64,000 bases of DNA from Cynocephalus volans (taxonomy: Eukaryota > Chordata > Mammalia > Dermoptera > Cynocephalidae). Shown here one piece after another: positions 12,926 through 23,699 of the stretch. Positions within the stretch are counted from its first letter, which is position 1. Every line of letters begins with the position of its first letter. A program made the position numbers and the translations under genes. The DNA lies in NCBI RefSeq assembly GCF_027409185.1, contig NC_084467.1, forward strand, positions 17,102,501 through 17,166,500, written 5' to 3'. Below the pieces are notes generated by a model, which made no database searches, had not been told where the DNA came from, and worked only from the letters and a program-made list of their open reading frames with translations.

Positions 12926-13317
12926 TTTTATTTCTTAATCGAGGTGGGTACCCATTAATCTCATGTTATAGATAAGAAACCTGAAACTTGGAGAGGTTAA
13001 GGCATGTGCACAAGGTCGCAGAGCTTGGAGGGGCACAGCTAGGATTTGAACCCAAGTCTGACCCATTCCAGTGCCCTTGTTCTTTCCTGAAAGAGACCAG
13101 CTTGTTCTGATGTGAACTTCCCTTCCTGCTCCCCTGTTATCAGCTGGCCATTCAATGCCACCTGTGCAGTCCCATGGAGGGAACCCTGGCTCCGTCCATT
13201 GGCTGTCACTCCTTCTGCAGTGGGTGGAGGCTGTGGCCTTGGACCATGGGAGACTTGGTGTTTCACCACCTGTTCTGAGATGGGGTCCAGTCTGGCCCCC
13301 CTCCACTTGCCTTCTGC

Positions 13318-13325
13318 TCTATATT
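13318..13325 (+). promoter_or_regulatory. TATA-like box of the elastase gene
   Basis: CTATATTA lies 44 bases before the start codon at 13369, which fits the very short 5' UTRs of pancreatic protease genes. CACCTG E-boxes at about 13158 and 13268 could serve acinar bHLH factors, but no clear full PTF1 site was seen. Confidence 0.55.
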
Positions 13326-13368
13326 AGTGTCCCAGGCTCCGTGTCCCATACCTACCTTCTCAAAACTC

Positions 13369-13411
13369 ATGATGTTCTGGCTGCTGAGTTCCATCCTATT
13401 GGCAGCCTATG
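13369..13411 (+). CDS. CELA3B: CELA3 exon 1 (start codon, signal peptide)
   Basis: Two adjacent ATGs (13369 and 13372) open [14 protein letters not shown]. The family normally has the same Met-Met start, so the first is used. The donor is G|GTAAG and the exon ends with one base of a split Ala codon. Confidence 0.93.
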
Positions 13412-16400
13412 GTAAGATCCCAGCCTGTGTCTGTGCCCTTCTGGGGTGGGAGACTTTAAAATCCACCACCCACCCTGGGTCCCATGACCCCAAACACCTG
13501 GTTTCATGGGGGGGTTTCAGCATGTACCTGGAACACAATTGTGGGGTCTTTCAGCTTGGTGCTGCATCAGGAGAATCCAGCACCTAAAGGGCTGGGGTGG
13601 GAGTCCTTGATAGGGGCAGTAAACAAAGTCTAAAGGTTAAGAGTTTGGACTCTGCATTCAGATGGCTTGAGTTGGGTTTTCCACTCTGCTTAACACTCCA
13701 GCTCTCTTTTCACACTTCCCACACCTGGCTCCATGTCTTGTGGTCTGGCCTTCTCCTGGTCTCTCTGCTGTATCGCATTCCAGCTGGGGGCCACCTCCTC
13801 CAAGCAGCCTCCCTTGACTGACAATAATGGTAACAGATAACACTTATTGAGTGCTTACTATATGCCAGGCAGAATGCTGAGGGTTTTTTCTTATGTTATC
13901 TCATGTAATTCTCATACCAGCCCCCTGAGGTCAGTACTATTATTATGTCTATTTTATAAATGCGGAAACTGACCCTCAGAGAAGTAAAGTAGCTCATCCT
14001 AGAACAAAGGGCAGAGCCGCACTTTGAACCCAGGCAGTCTTACTTCTAAGTCTCCACTCTTTAGGACAATAGCTACCACTTTCTGAGGGCTCACTGGGCA
14101 CCAGTCACGGTTCTAAGTGGATCAACCTCTTTAATCCTCCCACTGAAAGAGGCCGCGTTTTCATCTCCATTCTCGGACTCCTGGGACTCTGGAAACCCCT
14201 GCTGTAATCAGAATGCTCACTGTTCACTTGTGGCTACTGAGGTCCAGAGAGGGAAAGGGGCTTGCTTGCACAGGGTCACACAGCCAGTTTGTGGCACGGC
14301 TAGAACTGGGACCCTAGCATTCTCTTTTCTTTTGGGGACCCTATGGCTGAATGACACCTGTACTCTCCCCTCTAGCCTCAGGCTATGGCCACCGTTCCTA
14401 CCACCTCTCCAGCCGAGTTGTCAATGGTGAGAACGCGGACCCCTGCAACTGGCCCTGGCAGGTAAGAGCAAGACCTGTTGCGCTAACCCCCACTGTGGTC
14501 TCTGGACCCCAAGCTCTGACTGTGAGGCATGCAGTGTTGGCCCCACCGCTTCCTTTTCTATGACTTGCTCCAGCTCCCAAGGGACAGGAAACCCGTGGAC
14601 AATGCACTTCACATGGAAGTCTTGCCCATTCAGTCTGTAAACCTCACTGGGCTGTTTGCAGTTTAAAAGTGGGACCTAGGGTAAGGGTGATGCATAACTC
14701 AAGGGGTTGGCACAGTAATAGTGGAATTTCAAACACTGTGTTTAGGGAGGAGGTTTTGGGGGACTCATTTCTAGACTCCCCAAATTCTATAACAGAGCTA
14801 TGTGGTTTGAGAGAAATGAGAGGATGAAGGGCTCCATAGGGGCCAGTGGAGGGGAGCACAGAGGGTGAGGCTTACTGTGCTGCCCAATACAGTAGCCACG
14901 AGCACATGTAGCTCTTCAAATGCAAATTAATTTAAATTAAATCATGTCAAAAATTCAGTTCCTCTGTTCTAGCCACATTTCAAATGCTCAATAGCCACAT
15001 GTGGCGAGTGGCTACCATATTGGACAGGAAAGCCATAGAACATTTCCATCATCACAGAAAGTTCTATTGGATAGGGCCTGGACGCTTGTCCTGTAAAGGA
15101 CCAGAGAGTAAATACTTCAGTCTTTGTTGGTCATATGGTTTCCATAGCAATGACTTAACTCTGCCACTGAAGCATGAAAGTAGCCATAGGCAATACGTAA
15201 ATGAATGAGTGTGACTATATTTCAATAAATCGTTATGAAGGAAAACATACCACAAGCTAGATTTGGCCCATGGGCCATCGTTTGTCAATTCTTGGTCCAG
15301 AGGGAGGTATTGAAAGTCAGATGTGTAGGAAATTAGAAAAGAGGCAGAGGACTCAGAGCGAGTTGTGTTCAGAAGATCCAAGCGGCCTCAAAAGATCTGA
15401 GGTTCAGAAGAATGGGAGGACTGATGGAGCAGAGGGCATCAGGGGGCTCTCAAGAGACAAAAGGATTGGGTACCCTAGAGAGCAGAGAGTGTTGGGGTCC
15501 CCAGGGAGGTCATAGTGCCTGTGGTGGGAGGCTCTGGAGAATCAGGATGTGATCCCAGCAGGAAAGTGATAGGGCTCCCATAAGCAGTTGTGCAGGTTGT
15601 GCACTGCACATTTCAGAGGGTGCCGTTATTTCTGTGTGAATGGTGTCCTCTAGGGTTGTAGAGTACACAGCTTGCACAGCCATGGCAGCAACCCTTATTA
15701 TGGGGCTCAGACCACTCAGGCTCTTTCCTCCTCGGCCACCAGGTCGCCTTGAAGTATAAGTACTCTGGGACCTACCACCTCACCTGTGGGGGCACCCTCA
15801 TTGACGCCGACTGGGTTGTGACCGCGGGCCACTGCATCTCGTGAGTTCGCTCACTTACTCCTGTCCCTGCATGAGACCCAGGGCAGTGGGTGACTGTGGG
15901 AGAGGAGGGAGGTTGGCCAGTAAAGCCCAGACTAACCTCACCCCCACCGGCAGGAGCTCCCGGACCTACCAGGTGGTGTTGGGCGACTATAACCTGGCTG
16001 TGACGGAGGGCACTGAGCAGGTGATCCCTATTAATAATGAGAACATCTTCGTACACCCAGACTGGAACTCCGACTGCGTGGCCTGTGGGTGAGTAAACTC
16101 TCAGGCTTGGGACCCACGGCCTCCTCCACTCATCCCTCCATGATCTGAAGCCAAATCTGAGGAGACTCCCAGGGACAGTGGGGCTTGGTCCAGCAGCGTG
16201 TGCCCATGTCCCACACGCTCAGGGCTGGAGCCAGCAGAGCCTAGAAGGATTTTCAAAGCCAATCATCTCTTCCTACACAGGGGACAGCAGGGCTCAGGGA
16301 GGGGCAGGAACTCCCCTAAAGCCACTTGTCTGGTTGGCCTCAGAACCCAGCAGTCCTCTGGTGCCCCCCTGCACATCCAAGGGCTCCTCCTTTCAGATGC

Positions 16401-19400
16401 TCATCCAGTACCTCCTGGCTTCCTGTCACCGTGGGCCGAAGGAGGGGCACTGGACTGAGTCAGGCTCTGACACTAACTCTCTGTGGCCCGGGCAAGTCAC
16501 TGCCCTTCTCTGGGCTTCAGTTTTGCCATTTATCAAAGGTCAGGACTTCCTGGGTGGTTGTGAAGGTCGAGACAATCTTGTATTTTTTGGCGGCTGCTGG
16601 CCGATACTGGGATCTGAACCCTTGACTTTGATGTTATAACACTGAGCTCTAACTAACTGCTACTGGGCAGCCCCAAGGGGACAATCATCAGCCCCTCAAG
16701 TGTACACAAAATTAAATGTCCGGGTGGCTCAGTTTTTTTGGTGAGAGGGTCAAAGGAGGGTGCAGAGTCCCCAGAAGTGCAGCATAGGAGTGCGGGGCCA
16801 TCACAGCAGGGACACCCAGCCACCCTCACAGGGCTCCTGGGGTAAGCAGAGAGAAAAAGCAGATCCAGGTGAAATCTGGGTGACAAGCAGGCAGAGGAAG
16901 TCACAGTAGTGGTTCTCAAAGTGTGGGCCCTGGGCCGACAGCATCAGCCTCACCAGGGAACCTGGAAGAAACGTGAGTTCTTGGGCCTCAGCCCAGACCC
17001 CCTGCATGAGACACTCTGGGGAGGGACCCAGCAAGCGGTGTTTTAACAAGCTCTCCAGGTGACCTGGTGCAGCTGCAGTGTGAGAACCACTGCTGTAAAA
17101 GTCAGACAATTAGGAAGGCCAAGGGTCAGCGTGAGCTGAGGGGCTGGGAGGGCTTCTTAAAGTTGCTCAAAAAAAGATAGAACAGTAAAAGAAAAAAAGT
17201 AAAAGCAAAAAAAGAAAAGAAAAAAGAAAGGAAATTGCTCAGCCTTAAGAATGGATTTGGAGGGGGAACGGAGCAGTGGGGGTTTCCCAGAGGTGAAAGC
17301 GCCTGAAGCAAAGACTGGGAGGTTAGAACTGGTCCCGCTGGGGGACCAGTCTCCCCATGACTCTTCCCTCGTCCCCAGCAATGACATCGCCCTCATCAAG
17401 CTCTCGAGCAGCGCTGAGCTGGGAGACAGAGTCCAGCCTGCCTGCCTTCCTCCTGCTGGTGACATCCTGACCCATGACACACCCTGCTACATCACTGGCT
17501 GGGGACGTCTCTCCAGTACGTGCTGACCCCTCTAGCAGGCCAAAGGGACAGTGGCAGAAAGACAGGGCCGGGAGTTGAAGGTGACCCCAGGACTGGTTCT
17601 TGGCATTTTTCTCCCATTTCTCTCCAGCTGCAGCCTTCTCCCTCCATCCTCCCCAACTGGAATGTTCCATTGAACATGTTTTAGTGTCCCCTGCATGCCA
17701 GGTGCTGGAGGTATAATGGTGCACAAAGCATCCAGGACCATAATAAGCAGTGGGAGGACAGTCCCTGTCAGGCCAGAAGAGCTGTGTGCCTTGAATGTTC
17801 CCCACTCTGGGGCTCCCAGCTCTGCACACCCAGAGTCCCCACTCCATTTTCTCTGTCCCCACAGCCGGCGGGGAACTCCCAGACATTCTGCAGCAGGCCC
17901 TGCTGCCCGTGGTGGACTATGAACACTGCTCCCAGCGTACCTGGTGGGGCTCCACCGTGAAGGAGACCATGGTGTGTGCCGGCGGGGACATCCGTTCCGG
18001 CTGCAATGTGAGTCAGCTGTCACCTGCCCAAGATGCCGCTGGGCCTGCAGGGCCCTGAGGCACATCTGCCGTCTGCCTAGAAAGTGGAGGAGGTATCTTT
18101 CCTGCTTGCCCCATTCAGTTTCCAGGCCAGGCAGGAATTGGAGGAAACCTGCATCACCCAGACACGGAGCCCGGGCCTAGGAGTCAGGACCCTGGATTCT
18201 AGTCCCAGCTCACACCCTGACTTGACCTGGGACAAGTCACTGTCCCTCCCTCATCCTTAGCATAGCAAGGGATACAGGCACCGTGACTTTGAAGTCACAC
18301 CAACTCTGTGGTTCTGAAGTTATAACTAAACATTGAGTATAGTATCATTGTATTATAAGTGCATGTGAATAATAATCTTAATAATTAAGTGGTACTAATA
18401 ATGGGAACTACCGTTTGTCAAGTGTTTCCTCTCTACTGTTGCTGTTGTGCTAAGAATGTTTATCATCTCATTTAATTCTCAAACGATCTTGTAAGACCGA
18501 TATTATTATTCCTCATCAAAAATGGGCAAACTAAGGGGCTGGCCCGTGGCTCACTCTGGAGAGTGCGGTGCTGATAACACCAAGGCCATGGGTTCAGATC
18601 CCATATAGGGGTGGCTGGTTAGCTCACTGGGAGAGCGTGGTGCTGACAACACCAAGTCAAGGGGAAAGTTCCCTTTACCGGTCATCTTTAAAAAAAAAGA
18701 AAAAAGGACAAAAATGGGCAAACTAAGGGTCAGAGAGGTCAAGTAATGGGGGGTGTCTCAAATCCCTAAGGCTTGGAACCAACTCCTTCCAACTCATTCC
18801 AGGGTGACTCTGGAGGACCCCTCAACTGCCCTGCAGAGGATGGCACCTGGCAGGTCCACGGTGTGACCAGCTTTGTTTCTTCCCTTGGCTGCAACACCCT
18901 CAGGAAGCCCACAGTGTTCACTCGGATCTCAGCCTTCATCGACTGGATCGAGGAGGTGAGGAGAACAGGACACCCGGAGGGCCCCAGGGTGGTGGCTGTT
19001 CAGAAAGGTGCTGAGGGGACAGGTGAGAAAGAACTGACCCTAAAGGGGGCCTGAAGGTCAGTGGTGGGCGTCCCTTGGTGGTCATTTAAGGGGGCTTGGG
19101 GATGTTTTCTGCTCCAGTGGGGCCCGAAGAACCTTGATGGCTCTGGGTGGGGCTTTGAACTACTGCTGAACTTCCTTATTTCAACAAATGTTTATGAAGT
19201 GCCTCCTCTGGTCCTTTTTCTCATGGAGGATAGAAAGATATGCCAGACAAAGGGCCAGCTGGTGGGAAACAGGTGATGAAATGAACAGTATTAATGAATT
19301 GTGGTGAGAGCAGTGATGGGGGCCTCGGACCGCAGTGAGGGCAGTGACCTCACCTGGGGACAGGTGTTCATAACAGTATCAGGTATGATTTATAGGCCAC

Positions 19401-19710
19401 TTGTGCCAGGTGCTGTAAGGAGAACCTCAGTTAATAGCTTAATCAGGAAATCCCATGAGGTAAATACTATTATTACCCCTAACATACAGATGAGGAAACA
19501 CAGGCTCAGAGAGGTCAAGTCACTCTCCCAGGGTCACACAGCTCATGAGTGGAAGGGCTGGGCACGGAACAAAGTTGCATCCAGCTCCAGAACCTATGCT
19601 ACTAACTAGACTCTTCCGTTCCCCATGCCCTCTTTTTCCAGACCATAGGCAAAGAACTAGGATCAACATGCCCACGGAAGTGCTGCCTCAACATCAATTG
19701 TATAGAATAA
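13369..19710 (+). CDS. CELA3B: Chymotrypsin-like elastase family member 3 (pancreatic endopeptidase), eight exons
   Basis: A secreted serine-protease zymogen made by pancreatic acinar cells for protein digestion. Joining 13369-13411, 14376-14461, 15743-15840, 15954-16088, 17379-17515, 17865-18007, 18803-18955 and 19642-19710 gives an 864-nt frame, 287 residues, with GT-AG at every intron and matching phases. Residues 1-15 are a hydrophobic signal peptide. A short propeptide ends at Arg before VVNGE, the trypsin-type activation site. The triad is His in TAGHC, Asp in NDIALIKL and Ser in GDSGGP. The body aligns with human CELA3A/3B (270 aa) without internal gaps. Oddities are a 22-residue last-exon tail instead of about 5, and extra Cys codons at 14444 and 17443. 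Only one copy is present here; whether it corresponds to A or B cannot be told. Confidence 0.96.
13825..14060 (+). mobile_element. MIR SINE in elastase intron 1
   Basis: ACACTTATTGAGTGCTTACT, TATGCCAGGCA and GCGGAAACTGACCCTCAGAG form the recognisable MIR core. Similar MIR text follows at about 14085-14310. Confidence 0.75.
14376..14461 (+). CDS. CELA3B: CELA3 exon 2 (propeptide, activation site)
   Basis: Acceptor CCTCTAG and donor CAG|GTAAGA. Encodes [13 protein letters not shown] then [15 protein letters not shown]. Cleavage after Arg would free the new N-terminal Val. The Cys at 14444-14446 (chymotrypsin position 25) is Tyr in human CELA3A as I recall it. Confidence 0.95.
14876..15070. mobile_element. 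hAT-type non-autonomous DNA transposon in intron 2
   Basis: Inverted ends are visible: GCCCAATACAGTAGCCAC at the left and GTGGCTACCATATTGGACA at the right. The inside is AT-rich. Family recalled only at the level of ancient mammalian hAT MITEs. Confidence 0.6.
15085..15300. mobile_element. Probable old DNA transposon in intron 2
   Basis: TGTAAAGGACCAGAGAGTAA and GATTTGGCCCATGGGCCATC are text I know from a common ancient mammalian DNA transposon. The subfamily is not assigned. Confidence 0.45.
15743..15840 (+). CDS. CELA3B: CELA3 exon 3 (catalytic His)
   Basis: Acceptor CCACCAG, donor CTC|GTGAGT. Encodes the [18 protein letters not shown] segment. The catalytic His codon is 15830-15832, and the Cys pair 42-58 brackets it. 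Confidence 0.95.
15954..16088 (+). CDS. CELA3B: CELA3 exon 4
   Basis: Acceptor CCGGCAG, donor TGTGG|GTGAGT. Encodes [12 protein letters not shown] and the [12 protein letters not shown] stretch with the two closely spaced cysteines typical of CELA3 proteins. Confidence 0.95.
16575..16672 (-). mobile_element. tRNA-Ile-derived SINE in intron 4
   Basis: Antisense monomer: TTTTTTGGCGGCTGCTGGCC at its tail side, then TTGATGTTATAACACTGAGC, ending near the box A complement AACTAACTG. Diverged from the young consensus. Confidence 0.75.
16903..17095 (+). mobile_element. MER20 (hAT-Charlie) in elastase intron 4
   Basis: AGTAGTGGTTCTCAAAGTGT at the left end, GTGAGAACCACTGC at the right end as an inverted terminus, and the internal GTGTTTTAACAAGCTCTCCA are characteristic of MER20. 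Confidence 0.8.
17164..17235. repeat. A-rich low-complexity tract in intron 4
   Basis: Nearly pure A with scattered G. The coding frames across it are spurious. Confidence 0.8.
17379..17515 (+). CDS. CELA3B: CELA3 exon 5 (catalytic Asp)
   Basis: Acceptor GTCCCCAG, donor TCCA|GTACGT. The catalytic Asp codon is 17383-17385 (NDIALIKL). The codon at 17443-17445 is Cys (QPACLPPAG, chymotrypsin position 122) where human CELA3A has Ser by my recollection. The exon ends in the TGWG loop. Confidence 0.95.
17865..18007 (+). CDS. CELA3B: CELA3 exon 6
   Basis: Acceptor TCCCCACAG, donor AAT|GTGAGT. Encodes [15 protein letters not shown] through [15 protein letters not shown] and SGCN. The Cys 168-182 loop is intact. 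Confidence 0.95.
18395..18516 (+). mobile_element. MIR fragment in intron 6
   Basis: ACCGTTTGTCAAGTGTTTCC with CATCTCATTTAATTCTCAAA follows the MIR pattern. It forms the target into which the dimeric SINE inserted. Confidence 0.55.
18538..18708 (+). mobile_element. Dimeric tRNA-Ile SINE in elastase intron 6
   Basis: The left unit runs from GCTGGCCCGTGGCTCACT to GGGTTCAGATCCC. The right unit starts GGCTGGTTAGCTCACTGGGA and ends TTTACCGGTCATCTTT plus A-tail. A perfect 21-bp duplication flanks it at 18517-18537 and 18709-18729, showing the whole dimer moved as one unit and fixing its ends. Confidence 0.95.
18803..18955 (+). CDS. CELA3B: CELA3 exon 7 (catalytic Ser)
   Basis: Acceptor CATTCCAG, donor GAG|GTGAGG. 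Opens [10 protein letters not shown], with the nucleophile Ser codon at 18809-18811. It continues through [14 protein letters not shown] and the terminal helix FIDWIEE. Confidence 0.95.
19385..19570 (+). mobile_element. MIR SINE downstream of exon 7
   Basis: CAGATGAGGAAACACAGGCT, CAGAGAGGTCAAGTCACTCT and GGTCACACAGCTC form the MIR core, in intron 7. Confidence 0.7.
19642..19710 (+). CDS. CELA3B: CELA3 exon 8 with C-terminal extension
   Basis: Acceptor TTTTTCCAG. After Thr-Ile the family normally ends within three more residues. Here the expected TAG is out of frame (ACTAGG near 19656), consistent with a one-base shift, and the frame stays open for 22 codons to TAA at 19708. The tail holds four cysteines. 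The splice site and start of the exon are secure. Whether the tail is real or a sequencing error cannot be judged from one read of the sequence. Confidence 0.8.
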   Translation, partial: TIGKELGSTCPRKCCLNINCIE

Positions 19711-19711
19711 A
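19706..19711 (+). terminator. Poly(A) signal AATAAA of the elastase gene
   Basis: AATAAA overlaps the TAA stop codon (19708-19710), so the coding frame consumes the whole 3' UTR up to the signal. Cleavage would be expected some 15-25 bases downstream, near 19730. Confidence 0.85.
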
Positions 19712-19735
19712 GATCTCTCAGAAATTCCCAAGTTG

Positions 19736-20747
19736 AATCTTTCTTCCTTCATTGGCTCACGTATTCCCCTTTGGCCTGTTCTTAGAACCTTAGCTCTGTT
19801 ATGCAGAAATGAGATCAGATCCAGCCCTGTCATATGAAGATGAGAAACACATGAGATAGGAGTTGCTATGGAGAGACCAACCATCCTGGTTTGCCTGGGA
19901 CTGAGCAGTTTCCTAGGATGCAGCACTTTTAGTGCTAAAACTGGGAAAGTCCCAGGAAAGCTGAGACAAGTTGGTCATCCTAGTGTAAAATCACACAGAA
20001 ATCAGTGGCTTTTCAATGCAGGTATAAAAACATGGCAAAATCGGCAGAAAAACAGACTCTTGGGAGACTCTTGGTAGGGTGGGAAGGACCATGTGTTTTC
20101 TGCTTCCATTGATGGGTTGGAGAAGGAAGGGTGTGGTCATTTATTCATTCAACAAACATTCATTCCTTGTTCTAGAGGAGAGCTGAGAGGGGGATGAGGA
20201 TGTGGTTCCTGCCCCGAAGTGGCTTGTTGTTTAACGAGTAATGAGCATATCAGAGTTATTCATTACACATTTACCAGGTACCTGCCTTATGGCAGGTTCA
20301 GGGCTGGGGGTGCCAAGGTGAGTCAGACAACCCCAGGGAGAGCACTTGCTGCAGTGGGGTGAAGATGAACACACAGGTGCACCCGCGGTGCTGTGCACGA
20401 GGCCCGAGCCCAGCACGTTGCTGCTGAGGTCAGAGAGCCCAATTCCAGGCAGACGAAACAACTGAATCCCTTTCCTCATGTTTCTCCTGAACACCGTGAA
20501 AGGAAACATGGTCCCAGCAAGCACATGATAACTAATTTTTAACATTAATGCTGTTCCATTTGTACCTTCCCTTTAAGAAGTATACTTTAATTTTCAGAAG
20601 CTTAAAAGATACAAAATGGAAAATAATATAGCAAACAACAAAGTAGGTATTCTCCCTTAAGACCTAACAAATTATATATTTTTGCTTCATGTTTTTATTT
20701 TTCTTTTTTCTTTTAAAAAATTTTTCTTTTATTTATTTATTTTTTAT
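19736..20747. other. Intergenic after the elastase gene
   Basis: Short L2 or MIR-like text (for example near 20140 and 20265) and an AT-rich end. No gene seen. Confidence 0.5.
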
Positions 20748-20842
20748 TTAATTTTTTTAAAAAGATGACCGGTAAGGGGATCTTAACCCTTGACTTGGTG
20801 TTGTCAGCACCACGCTCTCCCAAATGAGCCACAGGCTGGTCT
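20748..20842 (-). mobile_element. tRNA-Ile-derived SINE, young subtype
   Basis: Antisense copy: AAAGATGACCGGTAAGGGGA is the complement of the young 3' end, GACTTGGTGTTGTCAGCACC of the middle and GAGCCACAGGCTGG of the head. The T-rich text before it is the tail. Confidence 0.9.
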
Positions 20843-21049
20843 TTGCTTCATGTTTTTAAAAATAATGATTACGGTTAAGGTAGAGACCCCTTGGTACTCT
20901 TCCCAAAGGTCATTATCGTGATGGGTATAGGGCTGTGTACAAAATAGCAATGCTTTTCCTTTTAGGCACATAATAGGGTAGCTCTTGCCTGGCCCCCTTA
21001 AAGGCAGGTTTGGCCGTGTGGCTTGCTTTGGCCAAGGTGAAGCTTTGAG

Positions 21050-21275
21050 AGACAGGGTGATTTGCTAAGCTCTCCTTCCCTCTGCCATGACATCTGGTGG
21101 CTGCTAGTCGGCCTGATCCTAGAGTGAGAACATGTGGAACAGAGCCCTTGATGACCCCAATGGACATGGAGCACAACCAAGAAATAAACTCTGTTGTTAT
21201 GAGCCACTAAGATTCTTGGTGTTGTTTCTTACAGCAGCATGGACCTAACCTGTCCTGACTGATAAAATGAGTTTG
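21050..21275 (+). mobile_element. Probable old LTR 3' fragment
   Basis: GAAATAAACTCTGTTGTTAT, GAGCCACTAAGATTCTTGG and CAGCAGCATGGACCTAACCT resemble the terminal part of an ancient LTR. Family uncertain. Confidence 0.35.
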
Positions 21276-21289
21276 GAATTTCTTCTTCT

Positions 21290-21730
21290 ACTCCATGCAG
21301 TTATGTTTTTATCACATATATGGATATCCATAAACAATATTTTGCATTGTTTTGGTTTTAAAGAAATACATGCAGATATTCATGCTGTATGGACTGTCCT
21401 GCGGCTTGCTTTTTTCATTCAATCTTATGTTTTTGAGGTCTAACCATGCTGCTTTATACATCTCTAGTTCGTTGCTGGTTTGTAGAGTGTCCCATCGCAT
21501 CATAACACTAGTTCCTTATCCTTTCCCCTACTTATGGACATTTAGAGCAGGTCCGATATTTTGTGATTACAAACCGTGCTTCAGTGGACATCCTTGGACA
21601 TATCTGAGGGGCACATTTGTGAGATTTTCTTTAGGGTATATTCCAAAAAATGGAATTGCTGAGTGGGAGGGTGTACTCATTTTCAACTTTACCAACTGCC
21701 AAATTGTTCTCCCAAGTGATTGTATCAACA
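21290..21730 (+). mobile_element. Old L1M-type 3' region
   Basis: GGGTATATTCCAAAAAATGG, GAATTGCTGAGTGGGAG and CCAACTGCCAAATTGTTCTC are typical of 3' sequence of old L1 elements. Confidence 0.45.
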
Positions 21731-22599
21731 ATGCTTCAAATTTCCATTTTTTTCTTTTCCCTTCCATTACCTCGACACATTACAAACTGCCCACATTTTT
21801 CTCCTAAAACCACTCCTGGCATCTCAATCCTTCCCCATAAAACTCTCCTCCAGCCCTTAACCTCATTCCAGCTCTTACTAAATCTCAAGAACTGGTCTGG
21901 CAAGGCCAGAGTGAGGGCAGGGAAAGAACACAGTCAAATGGAGCAGAGACTTCTGCCCCACAGGGAGCAGGGCAGGACGGGAGGAAGTTCTGGAACCACA
22001 CATACACGAATCATTGTTATTGAGTCAGACAGACAGTGCCCGGTGACATGTACTGTCATGTGCTGCCCAGGCACAGCAGGGATGCAAAGGCTGAGTGTCC
22101 ACTTCCTCCCAGTGGGTGAGGGAAGGGCCATTGGATAATTTTCCAAGATAGTTTCAGGATAAAGGGCAGTGACACCGGTGTAATCCCACACTGTGGCTGG
22201 GCAGTGGGTCCCCAGGGGACCTCTCCCCATCCTCAGGGGCCACTGCGAGCAGCTATGACCCCCTTCTCACCACACATGGGCAGCAGAGAGTAAGAAATCT
22301 TGCGTAAAATTGCCCACAATTTGATCAACAATTCAATTTTCCCTTTATAAAACTTCCCACGTCTCACAAGTCAAATCTTTTATTTTTTTATTTCTTGTAC
22401 TGTGGAGAAACTCCTTGAACTTATGAGGGTCTTACTTTACGATGAAACAGCAGGGAGAGGTGGGGAGGCCACACTTCACTTTATGAATCTGGAGTCACTT
22501 CCCTCAGGTAGCAAGGAGGCTGTGCTTACTATTCACCTGTTACTTCCTCCTCCTACACACACCTCTTTATATTCTCCCAGAGCCGGAAGTCTGTAGACT
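21731..22599. other. Intergenic, nothing recognised
   Basis: No exon, RNA gene or clear repeat seen. The frames are short and lack domains. Confidence 0.4.
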
Positions 22600-23440
22600 A
22601 TGCTTTTCTTTTTATTAAATCATAATTGATTATACATATATCTTGGGTTCAACATTGACATATGTTCATCATTCAATATTATTAGCAATACATTATAGCA
22701 AATCGTACTTGCTGTTTATGCCCCTTGTCCAATCTCTCCCCATCTCCCCTCCCTACCCCCCACCTCTGATAACCCTAGACTTCTTCTCTCCGTCTGAAAG
22801 AGTAATGGTTCCTCTGTTGATTTGTTGCCTAGATGATCTGTCCAGTGCTAAGAGAGGTGTGACCAGGTCCCCCACTATTATTATAGAGCAGATGCTTCTT
22901 CTGTCACTCTGGAATGGGCTTTGTGGAGAGAGACATCCTCTTCTTTTCTTTGGACTCCGCTGGTGACTCTCCTTTTGTTAGTGCACTTATGTCGCTGGTG
23001 GGCCATCTGCACGGTTGGTGGCTGTGGTGTCTAGCCACTTTTGTAGCAGCTGTGGCTATTGTGGTGTCTGTGGTAGGCCACCCTCAAGGAAATGGTGTTT
23101 TGGGCGTGCTCCTTGCTGGTCGCAGGATAAGGGGTTGGTCTCTGGCTCCATCTGTTCTGACATTTTAAGTTGTTGTGGAGCATTTGGGTGGGAGGCGGAG
23201 AGGGGAAGGGGGAAGGAGATAGGGTGGGAGAAGGAAGAAGGTGGGGAGGTGTGGTTGAGACTCTTGGCACCCCCTCATTCCTGGAGGGGAGACCAGGGGA
23301 TTTCCAGTGGTGAGTTACTGGGCTGAATGCAGATGTCAGGGGGTTGTGGTTGAAGCCCTCAGCCCCCTACTGCCCTGGCTCGGGAGACCAGGGGGCTTCC
23401 AGCAGTGCTTCAGTGGTTGTAACTGGGCTGGTTGCAGATG

Positions 23441-23442
<2 letters not shown>

Positions 23443-23526
<84 letters not shown>
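23443..23526. repeat. (GT)n microsatellite, long uninterrupted run
   Basis: About 42 GT units in a row. The reading frames across it (Val-Cys repeats) are artefacts. Confidence 0.97.
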
Positions 23527-23527
<1 letters not shown>

Positions 23528-23604
23528 TGTGTGTGTCTGTGACTGCCCTGGCCAGGGGGACTTCCAGCAGTGCTTCAGTGGTTGTAACTGGGCTGGTTGC
23601 AGAT

Positions 23605-23633
23605 GGTGTGTGTGTGTGTGTGTCTGTGTGTGT

Positions 23634-23695
<62 letters not shown>

Positions 23696-23699
23696 CTGT
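23605..23699. repeat. (GT)n microsatellite with TCTG interruptions
   Basis: GT runs broken by CTGTG at four or so places, following the third tandem unit. Confidence 0.95.

Noticed and set aside
1-13300. A second CELA3 gene upstream, as in human
   Set aside because: No exon resembling the activation site, His, Asp or Ser segments is found elsewhere in the window.
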